The notes beneath the pieces are model-generated. The model searched no databases. It had not been told where the DNA came from and saw only the letters and a program-made list of their open reading frames with translations. Positions 49,291-60,000 of a stretch of 60,000 bases of DNA are shown here, one piece after another. The stretch comes from Lineus longissimus (Eukaryota; Nemertea; Pilidiophora; Heteronemertea; Lineidae): the NCBI RefSeq assembly GCF_910592395.1, contig NC_088325.1:870001-930000 (forward strand). The letters are read 5' to 3'. A program made the position numbers and the translations under genes. Numbering within the stretch: the first letter of the stretch is position 1; each line of letters starts with the position of its first letter.

Positions 49291-51728
49291 TAACATTTTA
49301 AACTGGCTCGAGACAGCTGACAGTCACCACCTGGACACCACATCTCAACAAAAACACCCAGAGGACACAGTCTTAATAACCTATTTCCATTAAATGCTTT
49401 ATTAAACCCTTCTCATGGCGAAATCAACATAGACTAGATTAGAAAGAAAAACAAGTAAACCGCTTAATTTATGAAAATTTCTAAACAAATTTAAAATTTC
49501 ATAATTTTACTTTTTCAGATGGTGAAATTTCTGTCAGTTTTTCCAAATCAATTTTTTTGGGTGATTTTTTGGAAAATCAAATCTCCAATATTTGTGATGA
49601 CAAACTGCCTGTGAGAACCGACAGATTTACAGTAGAATGAAAACATACTCCGTACAGGCTTTGTGTTGATTTCATAGTGCTTATTGAAGCAGTCTTATAT
49701 TGGAGAAACTTGAGCATTTCTGAAAGCGGTATGGTATTGAAACACAACACATCTAAAATACACTGTAAAGGTTGGAAGACAGCTGTGATTCATACAAACA
49801 AAATTCTTAGCCCCATTCACTAGGCCACACCAATTTAATTGTTTGTTTACAGATAACCCTTTCCTTTTTCTTGTTTTCTCCCCACGTGCTTCTTTGGTGT
49901 GTTCAAAAAATCTGTTAAACTAACAATCAAATTGGTGCGGCCTTATGGTTTTGCAAATTGTCAAAAAAGTGCAATGTGTCAACCCAATAAATGCCACAAC
50001 AGCTATAATATTTGACAGACAGGTCACGGCAAAGTGTTTACAAGTGAAGACTTAATATAGTCAATAAGACACATTACCATAAAGCGGGGTGAAAATTGCC
50101 CAGAGTGGGGTGAATATAACCCACCAACCAAAATCTTGTTTCGGCTAAACAGTGATAAGTTTACCCCTTGAGTTATCTTTCAACGACTTTTATACAATGA
50201 TACAGTTGAAAAAGAACATTTACCATGCATGGTTCAGGCTGTGGGGTGGAAATATATGGGCTAACTTCACCCCACTTTGGCCCAATTTGGTCCAGAGTGG
50301 GGTGAAAGTGACCAGTTACCACGCATTGTTTTAACTGTTGGGTGGAGCACGTCAGCCTACTTGGGTCAGAGTCACCCCACCTACAGTGCAGTGGAAGACA
50401 ACTTCATGAATAAATAACTAAACATATTTACAGACTAGAGCAGGTACAGTAGAACCTCTCTATTAAGGACACCCATGGGACTGACAACTGCCCTCCTTAA
50501 TAGAGAGGTGTCCAGATTAGAGAGGTCAAATCGAATGGAAACAACCAACTTGGGACCAAAGCTAGTGTCCTTAATAGAGAGGTTGTCCTTAATAGAGAGG
50601 TGTCCGCTAAGGGAGGTTTTACTGTATAGTATGGCTGGTGTGGACAGCACTCCATGATATAGGATTTTTGTGGCGACATCTTAAAGGTCGACGCTATTGG
50701 TTGAAAATTTGAAATTTGAAAGTGAATTGGAAAATTTCAAATTGTGTGAATACGCACTGAAGAGAAATGTCAACACTACCTTTATGGAGACAGATACACA
50801 AATACTATACATGCCAAATTTCAACAAATTTGCTTGGACGAAACTGCACTATGGCATTGTGTATAACTGCATTTCTATTTTTCTGAGCCACCAGTAAATA
50901 CAAAGTGCGTGGTGTTCACCTTTAACATTTCACTCAATTTAGACCCCCCCCCTGATCCCCCCACCACCACTCAACGGCCACTGCTTTCAATTTAGGGTCA
51001 AGTCCTAATTGAACCCATGACCACCTCATATCACAGTTAAACTCTGTCACAAAGTGATCTGCAGACAAGCTCTTTCCATCTCGATCCTGCCGATAAATAT
51101 TTCCGAATCCAAACATTAACCCCAATATTAACCCCACACCCGATAACATTGACTATAACAGGCAACCTCACCAAACATGCACAATTACTGTAACCACCTT
51201 TCTACGAGGTCATGATCAGGCCAATTGCTTAAATGCAAGTCACAAAGAAGGGATGATAAAAGTATAAGACTCACAAAAGTTACTTCTCAAAATTCTTTGA
51301 AACTGACCACGAATAAATTTGGCACGAAATTTTAAAATATGATAAATTTGACCAAAATACTCTGTCCCCTCTTTTTTTGATTGAGCCAGTCCCATCCATC
51401 CCCCTTGCCAAGTCTTTTGAACAAATCCTAGACGTCAACAGCAAGGACTTTGAGATCAACTTGTTCTGGACAGAGGCCACAGAACCCCCCCCCCCCCCCA
51501 CGGAAAAAGTGTCCTCCGACTATCATGGCGACAGATAATGGTAGGTTTTGAGAGCAGGTTGGACAAGAAACAATTTTTAACTTTTGCCTGCCCTTATCCC
51601 TGGCACATATATAGAAATAACAATTTATACAAAATGTCTAATACAAAGCTGGCTATAGACCCGTTCACTGCACCTTTTTTTTGTTTCGGTAAAAAACATA
51701 CAGAAGTATCGCTATTCACTTCCAAGCA
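49291..51728. other. Intergenic AT-rich region, no gene seen
   Basis: This holds the 3' flanks of the three-finger (+) and PCSK7-like (-) genes, which converge. It contains the complete repeat at 50445-50626 and a poly-C run at about 51487-51500. Open frames are short and lack homology or splice context. Confidence 0.6.
50445..50626. repeat. Terminal-inverted-repeat element, complete copy (reference member)
   Basis: Left end TACAGTAGAACCTCTCTATT and right end GGGAGGTTTTACTGTA form inverted termini. Inside, CTTAATAGAGAGG appears three times. Length 182 bp, no coding capacity. Related copies or fragments are at 328, 25152, 34814, 40222, 43640 and 57458. Confidence 0.88.
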
Positions 51729-53665
51729 TCATGAATCTCGGATTCTAGAAAAAAGTTCATCATCATCATTTGTTTCTACGAGATCAATATTGGAGGATGG
51801 ACCATGTGATGCTGGCTCTGAACCTACGGATGAATTGGTGGCTACTGGTTTATTGCTAACTCCATTTCGAGGTGAATTGGAGGCTGGAAAATTGCTAGCT
51901 CCGCCTTGAGGCTTTGAAAATTGGGCGGGGCCGATATTACTAGCACCAGGTTTTATACTCAACCGCGTTTTTGCATCACCGGGTGTATTCATATTCAGCG
52001 CTATTTCCTCGGTTGAGAGTTTATTCAAAATATCTTGAGGAATGTTGGAAGAATTAGAAGCGGGGTAATTATTCGCCCCACCGGCGTACGGCACCGTATC
52101 ATGCTTGGCAATCTCTAAATTCTGTCGCTCTGTGGCGCTATTGTTTTTATTTCTCGGTTGTCGATTTATGCGGAAAGTTTCCAACGCGATGTCCTCCTCA
52201 TCTTCTGCTGCTGTGTCTAACAATCCCTGATTCTCGCCATTGTTGATTGGCCCACCGTTGCGCCCATTCCGCGCCATCCGGCGCGCCCGCTGCTGGAGCT
52301 GCAGATATTCTTTGGACTCGCGTTTCTCGTCACGATAGCAGCACATGTATTCGAACGTTTCATAGGCAGCCATGACAACACATAGGACACTGGCAAGAAG
52401 AAGGATCTGGAGAGAAAAAACCATTTGATAAGATTTTGTAAAATATCGGCGGAACCTTTTTTTATAAATGGCGGAACCTTTTTTGCAAATGTGTTGGTTT
52501 GCAATCAGCTGATCCTTTAATTCCTACCTACATGAAAGGGTAGGTAGACTGACAGGCAGTAGCTGGTAACCCTGGTCTGGGTCCATGGATGTGTAGGCTC
52601 CCTAAACAGAGGACAGGGTTACCAGCTAGCGTCTGTTTCTACAGGGTGTCCCTTAGCCTCATTATGATCAGAAGGAATTGATACAGAACTGGAGGAATTG
52701 ATTGTCTCACCTAACACAGCAGATTAGAGCTACAATCTAATCAAAATCATGCAGCCAAGGTTTGGGAGTGCTCAGTGACATCTCCATTTCTATTCTCAAA
52801 TGGCTCAAACCTGATATATTTCAGAATCTGCAACTGAACTTCCTGGTCAATTTGATTGGCCACTGCGACCATGAGAATTTTTGCACACCGCATAAAACCC
52901 CAAACTTGACCACTGTCAGTGTCATGCATAATCTTGTGCCCTATGACCCCACTTTTCCCAGTCAGATAATACCTCCAAGTTGTAAAATATTGTTCTTTTT
53001 CAACCCAACAGAGAGAAAGATGAGGAAGAAGAGAAGAGAAAGTCTGGCCACCGCACCCAAATTTTCAAAAAAAAGTTTGAGAGAAAAATTTTCAAGTGAG
53101 AAAATAACTGAAAAAAAGTTGAACAAATATTGAAAGAAAAAAAAGTTGCTAAAAAAATGTTGTGATTGAAATCATTTTTTGGACAAGTTTAACTTAGAAT
53201 GTATTTGGAGGAACCTTGTAGCATAAGTGAAATGAATGTAAGACCATTCTCCGACCATTTTAGGGAAAATGAGCTGTGTTTTCTGCCAAAAATTCCCAAA
53301 AATAGTCGAACATCTCTTTCACTATTGCGTACTGGAAGACAGTTTCAGTGACCAGAGCAAAGAAAAGAATATGACGTAGGGTGTGTGTATCAACATTTAT
53401 GGCCAAAATATTCAGCCCCCCCCCTCAAACTCCTACAACCCTGACAAGTCCACAAGGTAGTATGAAACCAAAGCCCAACAGAACTTGGACAGTTGTCCAA
53501 CACAACACTTTCACTGCAGAAATTCAAGCAAGGCCTATCTCTAACACACAAAAACATGTCGCCAAAATTTCTAAGTACGTACTCCACACTTATGATAACA
53601 ACCTTCCCTTCTAAACACACAAGAGTTTCCTAAGGCATGATGCTACGAGAGATGATGATGATGAC

Positions 53666-53715
<50 letters not shown>

Positions 53716-56700
53716 CGATGACGATGACGATGATGATGACAGAGACAGTAATAATGATTCATTTTGAAGACGAGCAGTTTCAGAATTTCAGATTGAAATT
53801 TATAATCTCTGTGGTTTGGCACTGTGCATCTTTTACCAAAATCGAACAACTCTGTGATTGAACTCCCACAGGTGATAATAGAACGATGAACATGATGATG
53901 AAACAAATGCGAGTGCATCCTCGTCCCCAGAACATACAGGACCTCACCAACCGCACAGAAAGTCCAAAACAACCTGCGTGACTATTTCCTTCAGACATTC
54001 ATTCCTTTCATCACAAACTCGCTGGCCTGGCCATCCGTTTGTGAGTAGGTCAGACTTGTGTAAACATGTTTCCTGGGTAGGCCCTCATGTTTAGTTTCCA
54101 TGGGTTTATTGGCCTAGAGACCCATCTTCCAGGAAAGGTGGCTGATAAACTGCTGAGATTCATAACTGAGACCTTGTCTCTGCCTCAGGTTTTCACTGGG
54201 CCGTTCAAAACTTCCTAATTTACAAGTGTTTCTTGAGAGGTTGCCTTTAACTGTACAAATTCATAGGGGTGTAAAATTGTATTCTTGGTGGTGGGATTAG
54301 GGACAAGGTTGGATGGGCGTCAGAATGAAGCGAGAAATGGAATGAAAGTCTGAAGGAAGAGAGCGTCACAGTATGAATCTGAAAAGAAACGTATCTTCAA
54401 GGGACCAGATCGAAAGTGTCATGGGTGACAAAAAAACACAACATTTTGGCAAACATTTTCAAGAAGGATATCAGGAGACCATAAATGAGATTCCCAAATG
54501 TCGACATGGTCCATATGATTTGCATAATGTGGTATTTCTTGTGCCAGACAGGACACTTCCAATCCTTCACCTTTCAACAAGCAAACAACACAACTGATTT
54601 ATTTTATAGGTCGTTTTGTGTAGCGCTTAAATTTTCATGGGTTTAGAGTTCATGATGTCACTTTCAGAATGAACTAGTCGATTTCAAAGGCACATCCGAC
54701 CTGTATAACTAAATCAGTTGCGTCGCGAACGCGCAAACACGAACTGTCCCCCATGCTACGAATCTTGAGTATTATACTGTACCCCGCCAATGGAATAAAT
54801 AGCTGTCCAAGGATAAACCTGGTTACGAAGGGAAAACAGATTTGAATACTGCCAAAATAAGGTTTGAAATGATATGTATCTTTGCAGAGTAAAATCCCAT
54901 CCTGTCCACTGCATGTAGCAATCAATCACGGATGGGGGTTATCAACCCTGTCAGACCTCCATCCATAGTGAAATCTAAACGCCGAAGAAATTCATTTGGT
55001 ACGTAAAATCCTGATATTGCGAATGTTTTTTCAGACATTGACTGTATTCATAATCATGATTAAGGGATTGAGGATGTTGCTTTCATCATCGGCGGCCGAC
55101 CACATTTGATTGGACGATGTAAAAATGAACTGAAAAGATGGATGGGAGCACTTCCGCATCTTCCTGCCAGGGCCCTGCCAGGAGGCTGGTGTTCCCTTCT
55201 CAAGGTCAAGGTTGTTCCCATCCCGAGGTCAAGGTCATTCTGTGTACAAGATGAAAGCTCAGATTTTAGTAATCATCTTAATACAGTGACAGTCTGAAGA
55301 AACATTCTCAAACAAACTGAGGAAAATTATTTGCTGAAAACAAACACTGCCACTATTTCATGGAAAAAATGTTATTATCATGAAAACAAACAGTTCTGTA
55401 AAACATGCTGACTTTGCCACCGGTGGGCAAAAATGCCCAGGATGATTTGGTGATTTACAGAGGTGATTACATCATTAGCAGACGACAAAAGGGTTTTAGT
55501 ATGTTTGAGAGATTGAACGATAGATGTATACAAACTAATTCATGCTGACCAGGTAACATCGCTCAGTGACCAGCATCATAGACAGGTGGCGTTGGGGGGC
55601 GACCAACCATCCTTTCAGGAAAATCTTTGAATTCGACCTCGAAAATCCTTAGTACCGAAAGACATCTTTTTGAAAAACACTCTCTGAGAAAAACCGCCTT
55701 GTTTCTTGAAATCCTGGCTACTTTTATTTGACTAGTCAGATGAAGATCCCCAATCGGACAATCATAGCCTGATCAAGCTGTGTTTTACTAAAATTGCAGG
55801 TCTATCGGCCTACGTCATTTCTGCCAACCGCTACCTGATCCACCCCCTTGATCAACCAGTGCTGAATCTAAAAATAGTTTGCATGCTCATGGCACTTGGA
55901 TAAACAATTCCTAATTCGCTACATCAACTGCGTAAAAACTGGTAAGATTACAGAGATATTGCAAATCTTTTACATTACACGAAGCTGTTTTGGATAAACA
56001 GATGGGCGAAATTGCCCTGTAAATTGAGCAAAACACAATGAAAGAGCTTGATTGGCCTACGATCGGCCAAATGAGGATTTGTGACTTCTGGTCAATGTTT
56101 ATTTTCAGATACTGAGGAATAAGTATTTTCTCAAAATTTACATACAAGAACATGCAGGGGAATAGCATTAGTCTCTGTAAGGCCAGTTCTAAAGGAACAA
56201 GTTCGTTTTTTAAAGAAACAATTTTTTCTAAATTACTTGGAGTCAGTTAGTTTAAAGAATTTAGCATTGAATTTTTGTACACATGCAGACCAAGAATTCA
56301 AAATTTACAAACGGCTAATTAACAATAACGTTAATTATCAGTAATGCTAATTAATGTTACTAATTAACAGTAATGTTAATTTACAGTAATGCTAATTAAC
56401 AGTAATGTTAATTAACGGTAATGGTAACTAACAGTAATGTTAATTAACGGTAATGGTAATTAACAGTAATGCTGATTAACAGTACCACTAATTAACAGTA
56501 ATGCTGATTAACAGTACCACTAATTAACAGTAATGCTAATTAACGGTAATGGTAATTAACAGTAATGCTAATTAACAGTAATGCTAATTAACAGTAATGG
56601 TAATTAACAGTACCACTAATTAACAGTTATGCTAATTAACAATAACGCTAATAATTTTTTTGCTAATTAAGATCAAGGAGAACAGAAATTGAAATTGACA

Positions 56701-58823
56701 GAAGCGCATCAGGTCACTGAACTGGTGATTTTAGTAATTAATTGAATAAATAACTTGAAATTGAATACCAACGAAGGAAAAAAACAAGACTGTTAAGGGG
56801 TTAACAGGAGGTATTATGCAAAAACTTGATGTCCCGTGATACACTACCCTGGATCTTGTAAGTGAGGGGGCTCCCGAGGGGCTTTGGAAGCCGGATGAAT
56901 CTAAACGACCAGACGTCTGAGAGGGAAAATAATACTTATTGGTTAGCACGGGAAACAATTTTCATCGGTTGGCACTAGGTTAGCAAAACAATTTTCATTC
57001 ATTAGCACTAGAATCTATTTTCATTGGTTAGTACCAGAAACAGTTTATATTAGTTAGCTCATTGGTTTTTTTAAATGTCAATCGGTTTAAGTATTCAGTT
57101 GTCTTCATGGGTATAAACAAATAAATCCCAAATAGAAATTAGTCCCGTGACTTTCATAAGTTTGCCAATATCAGTAATCATTACGAGCGAGTCAACCATA
57201 TTAATTCGTATTTACGGACGGTTTTTTAGGTCTGAACAGATTACTCGAGAAGTTGGGATGGATCAAGTTGCGGGAGTAAGGAATGGCAACGCAGACTCTG
57301 CAAGCAGGAGTAAAACAAACAGCTTGATTGGCCTACTTTTTATACCACCTGTTGATTGCGGGACATTGCCTGACTGGTTAGGAGGTGCAATATGGGGACC
57401 CTTCACCACGGCAGGAATAAGTTACAGATGAAACACATCAAATGTTTTCCCTTAAACTTTAGAACCTCCCTATCAGGCCCTCCCTTGAGACTTACAAATG
57501 CTGTCCTCAATTGACAGGTGTCCTGATTACAGGTAGATGTCAAATTCAATGAAAATGACCAATGAAGTGTCCTTAATAGAGAGGTGTCCATAATAGAGAG
57601 GTGTCCATAATAGAGAGGTATCCATAATAGAGAGGTGTCCATAATAGAGAGGTGTCCATAATAGAGAGGTGTCCATAATAGAGAGGTGTCTGCTAAGGAA
57701 GGTTCCACTGTCACTAACTCTTTACCTGCCAAACACATTCTGACAAATAATACATTCGGTAATTCAAATTGAAGTGAAGCACAAAACTCATGTGAGGTTT
57801 GGTGAATTGTATGTACACCCAGTCTCACACACATGCATGTACACAATAGATAAACCCACAGTTGACAAATTTAGTCACACTATCCGCATATCTGGCTAAA
57901 TTTGTCCTTAAAATGATGTCGGTTTGCACCTGCCCGACTCAAAATTTTGAGACATGGTAGGTTCGTAGGCAGAAAGTTTTTTATTTGGATCAAATGTGCG
58001 CAAACTGAGCGAGTTTGGAATTCGACAATATTCCGATGAAATTCTATGCATACCTTGAGGGTTTTCTCCGCCATGGGTGACCCATTGTCCGTTAACGGCG
58101 GTGGTGGTGGACACGCGATCGTCGTATTTGTCTGGAGAGGGTAGCCGCTAAACGACGCGTGTACTTTCCTGAAAATCAAGTTACGAGATATGAATCGCAT
58201 ATAGACCTAGCCATCGAGTACTCACCCCAATGTTTGTAAGGTCAATGGAACTAAGAGACAACTGAGAAAATATTTACATCCGTGTAGAACTTTTGGTACT
58301 GTATTAAAACATACAAACTTGAAATGAAGATATTGAGTTGAGAGCCGAGCGTCAACGAAGATATTATTAGCTCTATAAACAATATTGGGTGATTGTAATT
58401 TAGGTAGGAGGAAACCGGACACCCCGGAGGAAGCCTACGCTGTCGAAGAGAGTCGCGCTCTCTATCACACGAGTAGACTGGGACCGACCGGGAATTGAAC
58501 CCGGGACCTCAGAGGTGACAGGAGCGGATGTTTCAACTGCACCAATCTCATTTCTTCCTGCCGGATTACCAGGAAACCAGTCTAATTTCTCAGTTAATGG
58601 CAAAGGAAACGTTCCAATATCTTACCTTATTCTCTCCTTGTAGGCCTCCGGTGTGACAGATGAACCAAAGAGTGTCAGCCTCCATTTTACAAACGTACCC
58701 TCTGGGAGGACAGGTCCATCCAAGGCACCTCTGTCTGTGGCTATGATGGTATACGTCCCGAGCGGTGATTCACCCCAACATCTCACTGTGCTGACTGCCC
58801 AGTCATTCAAGCCTTTCGTACTC
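51729..58823 (-). CDS. PCSK7: PCSK7-like proprotein convertase, 3' part (exons 58626-58823, 58054-58168, 51729-52406)
   Basis: Membrane-bound subtilisin-type convertase that cleaves proproteins after basic residues in the secretory and endosomal pathway; the catalytic exons are outside the window. The first visible exon encodes the end of the P domain: RSTKGLNDWAVSTVRCWGE, GTYTIIATDRG, FVKWRLTLFGSSVTPE. This matches the PCSK7 pattern (STVRCWGE, LTLYGS) better than furin. It ends in phase 2 (donor GTAAG); the next exon, after TTGATTTTCAG, encodes KVHASFSGYPLQ, CPPPPP and EKTLK and ends in phase 0. The last exon, after TTTTTTCTCTCCAG, starts ILLLASVLCVVMAAYETFEY, a transmembrane segment. Vertebrate PCSK7 likewise has TLK directly before its transmembrane helix. 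A Cys pair (YMCCYRDEK) follows, a candidate palmitoylation site, then a ~200-aa polar cytoplasmic tail that I do not recognise. An ATG at 52422-52424 would make the last exon look like a separate gene, but the splice acceptor and homology argue against that. Confidence 0.83.
53651..53745 (+). repeat. (GAT/GAC)n microsatellite
   Basis: About 95 bp of GATGATGAC-type repeat. Confidence 0.97.
56305..56650 (+). repeat. Minisatellite of ATTAACAGTAATGCTA-type units
   Basis: Some 20 copies of a 16-18-bp unit (CTAATTAACAGTAATG with variants ACGGTAATGG and AGTACCACTA). Very AT-rich, non-coding. Confidence 0.95.
57458..57711. repeat. Terminal-inverted-repeat element with an internal 18-bp expansion
   Basis: Begins AGAACCTCCCTATCAGG and ends TAAGGAAGGTTCCACTGT. 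GTGTCCATAATAGAGAG(G) is repeated six to seven times inside (57570-57690). This shows expansion of the internal CTTAATAGAGAGG-type motif. Confidence 0.85.
58390..58575 (-). mobile_element. tRNA-derived SINE with a 'CTTCCTCCGGGG' body
   Basis: On the - strand GATTGGTGCAGTTGAAACAT is the A-box region and GGTCCCGGGTTCAATTCCCG the B box. The body runs through GCGACTCTCTTCGACAGCG and GGCTTCCTCCGGGGTGTCCG to GGTTTCCTCCTACC. The last part resembles a conserved domain of some vertebrate and other deuterostome SINEs (recalled, not searched). Confidence 0.65.
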
Positions 58824-58862
58824 CTGAAAGAAGACATCATTTCAAGGTCAGGAATGTTAGAG

Positions 58863-60000
58863 GAGCCTAAAAGCTTAGTGGTTAACACTGCTGGCTACCA
58901 TGCAATAGGGCCCGGGTTTGATCCCGGGGAGAACCCAGGATTGTACAGGAGCCTCATAGCCTAGTGGTTAACACTGCTGGCTACCATGCAATAGGGCCCG
59001 GGTTTGATCCTGGGGAGAACCCAGGATTGTACAGGAGCCTCATAGCCTAGTGGTTAACACTGCTGGCTACCACGCAATAGGGCCCGGGTTTGATCCCAGG
59101 GAGAACCCAGGATTGTACAAGAGCCTCATAGCCTAGTGGTTAACACTGCTGGCTACCACGCAATAGGGCCCGGGTTTGATCCCGGGGAGAACCCAGGATT
59201 GTACAGGAGCCTCATAGCCTAGTGGTTAACACTGCTGGCTACCACGCAATAGGGCCCGGGTTTGATCCCGGGGAGAAGCCAGGATTGTATAGGAGCCTCA
59301 TAGCCTATTGGTTAACACTGCTGGCTACCACGCAATAGGGCCCGGGTTTGATCCCGGGGAGAAGCCAGGATTGTATAGGAGCCTGAGAGCCTAGTGGTTA
59401 ACACTGCTGGCTACCACGCAATAGGGCCCGGGTTTGATCCCGGGGAGAAGCCAGGATTGTATAGGAGCCTGAGAGCCTAGTGGTTAACACTGCTGGCTAC
59501 CACGCAATAGGGCCTGGGTTTGATCCCGGGGAGAACCCAGGATTGTACAGGAGCCTCATAGCCTAGTGGTTAACACTGCTGGCTACCACGCAATAGGGCC
59601 TGGGTTTGATCCCGGGGAGAACCCAGGATTGTACAGGAGCCTCATAGCCTGGTGGTTAACACTGCTGGCTACCACGCAATAGGGCCTGGGTTTGATCCCG
59701 GGGAGAACCCAGGATTGTACAGGAGCCTCATAGCCTAGTGGTTAACACTGCTGGCTACCACGCAATAGGGCCTGGGTTTGATCCCGGGGAGAACCCAGGA
59801 TTGTACAGGAGCCTCATAGCCTAGTGGTTAACACTGCTGGCTACCATGCAATAGGGCCCGGGTTTGATCCTGGGGAGAACCCATGATTGAATAGGAACCT
59901 CATAGCCTAGTGGTTAACACTGCTGGCTACCACGCAATAGGGCCCGGGTTTGATCCCGGGGAGAAGCCAGGATTGTACAGGAGCCTCATAGCCTAGTGGT
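58863..60000 (+). repeat. 86-bp tandem array of tRNA-derived SINE heads, 13 full copies plus a partial
   Basis: Units start at 58863, 58949, 59035 and every 86 bp after, running off the window. Each contains A box TAGCCTAGTGG and B box GGTTTGATCCC in tRNA-like spacing, then a short GGATTGTACAG linker. Units differ by only a few bases (e.g. GAACCC/GAAGCC, CCCGGG/CCTGGG). It lies in the PCSK7-like intron, 40 bp beyond the P-domain exon acceptor, and is antisense to that gene. Confidence 0.96.

Larger units (their letters stand above)
52407..58053 (-). other. Last intron of the PCSK7-like gene
   Basis: A 5.6-kb intron with donor GTATGC at 58053 and acceptor CTCTCCAG at 52407. It contains a GAT/GAC microsatellite (53651-53745), an AT-rich minisatellite (56305-56650) and a repeat of the terminal-inverted-repeat family (57458-57711). 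I see no other gene; short open frames inside show no recognisable domain. Confidence 0.7.

Noticed and set aside
52407-52424. ATG at 52422-52424 (- strand) as start of a separate small membrane protein
   Set aside because: The bases after it form a strong splice acceptor (TTTTTTCTCTCCAG). The sequence beyond it joins in phase with the upstream exon and matches the PCSK7 order P domain, TLK, transmembrane helix.
53651-53972. Met-rich or His-rich open frames
   Set aside because: Translation of the GAT/GAC microsatellite on either strand.
54674-54925. 83-codon open frame on the - strand in the PCSK7-like intron
   Set aside because: No recognisable domain and no conserved splice context that joins it in frame to the neighbouring exons.
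58863-60000. Cluster of functional tRNA genes, or a CRISPR array
   Set aside because: Units keep A and B boxes but cannot close a full acceptor stem and lack terminators. The whole 86-bp unit is repeated with no unique spacers, and the genome is animal.

Overview
The window is animal nuclear DNA: genes are split into many short exons with GT-AG introns, and the introns are full of SINE, MITE and minisatellite sequence. The gene set (axonemal dynein, Ly6/uPAR three-finger protein, PCSK7-type convertase, GT32-like glycosyltransferase) and the repeats fit a ciliated, probably marine invertebrate. I cannot fix the phylum. Nothing bacterial, viral or CRISPR-like was seen.

Region 1 (1-40,637, + strand) is one gene, the 3' four fifths of an outer-arm axonemal dynein heavy chain of the DNAH5/DNAH8 clade. 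I resolved 63 consecutive exons from 434 to the stop at 40,637. Their lengths add to 11,235 nt, exactly 3,745 codons, and every junction keeps phase. The N-terminal ~900 codons lie upstream of the window. Tail, linker, six AAA modules, stalk and C-terminal domain are all present, with intact P-loops in AAA1-AAA4. The introns carry an unusual number of partial copies of the neighbouring exon together with its splice site. The most striking is a 144-bp tandem array in intron 3 that could supply four extra 66-nt in-frame exons.

Region 2 (40,638-44,299) holds a convergent intronless-coding type II membrane glycosyltransferase (41,523-42,506, - strand) whose DXD motif reads GTD. A 221-bp near-perfect hairpin MITE lies between the dynein and glycosyltransferase 3' ends.

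Region 3 (44,300-48,755, + strand) is a two-exon Ly6/uPAR-type three-finger protein with signal peptide and GPI-type tail. Its 4-kb intron is mostly a 66-bp VNTR, and its poly(A) signal sits inside a perfect 35-bp palindrome.

Region 4 (51,729-60,000, - strand) is the 3' end of a PCSK7-like proprotein convertase: P-domain exon, linker exon, then a distal exon with the transmembrane segment and cytoplasmic tail. The catalytic exons lie beyond 60,000. The intron at the window end holds a tandem array of at least 13 copies of an 86-bp tRNA-derived SINE head.

The genes are not an operon and show no functional link beyond proximity: the dynein drives cilia, the other three act in the secretory pathway or at the cell surface. 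No previously undescribed system is proven here; the best candidate for new biology is the in-frame cassette-exon array in the dynein tail.
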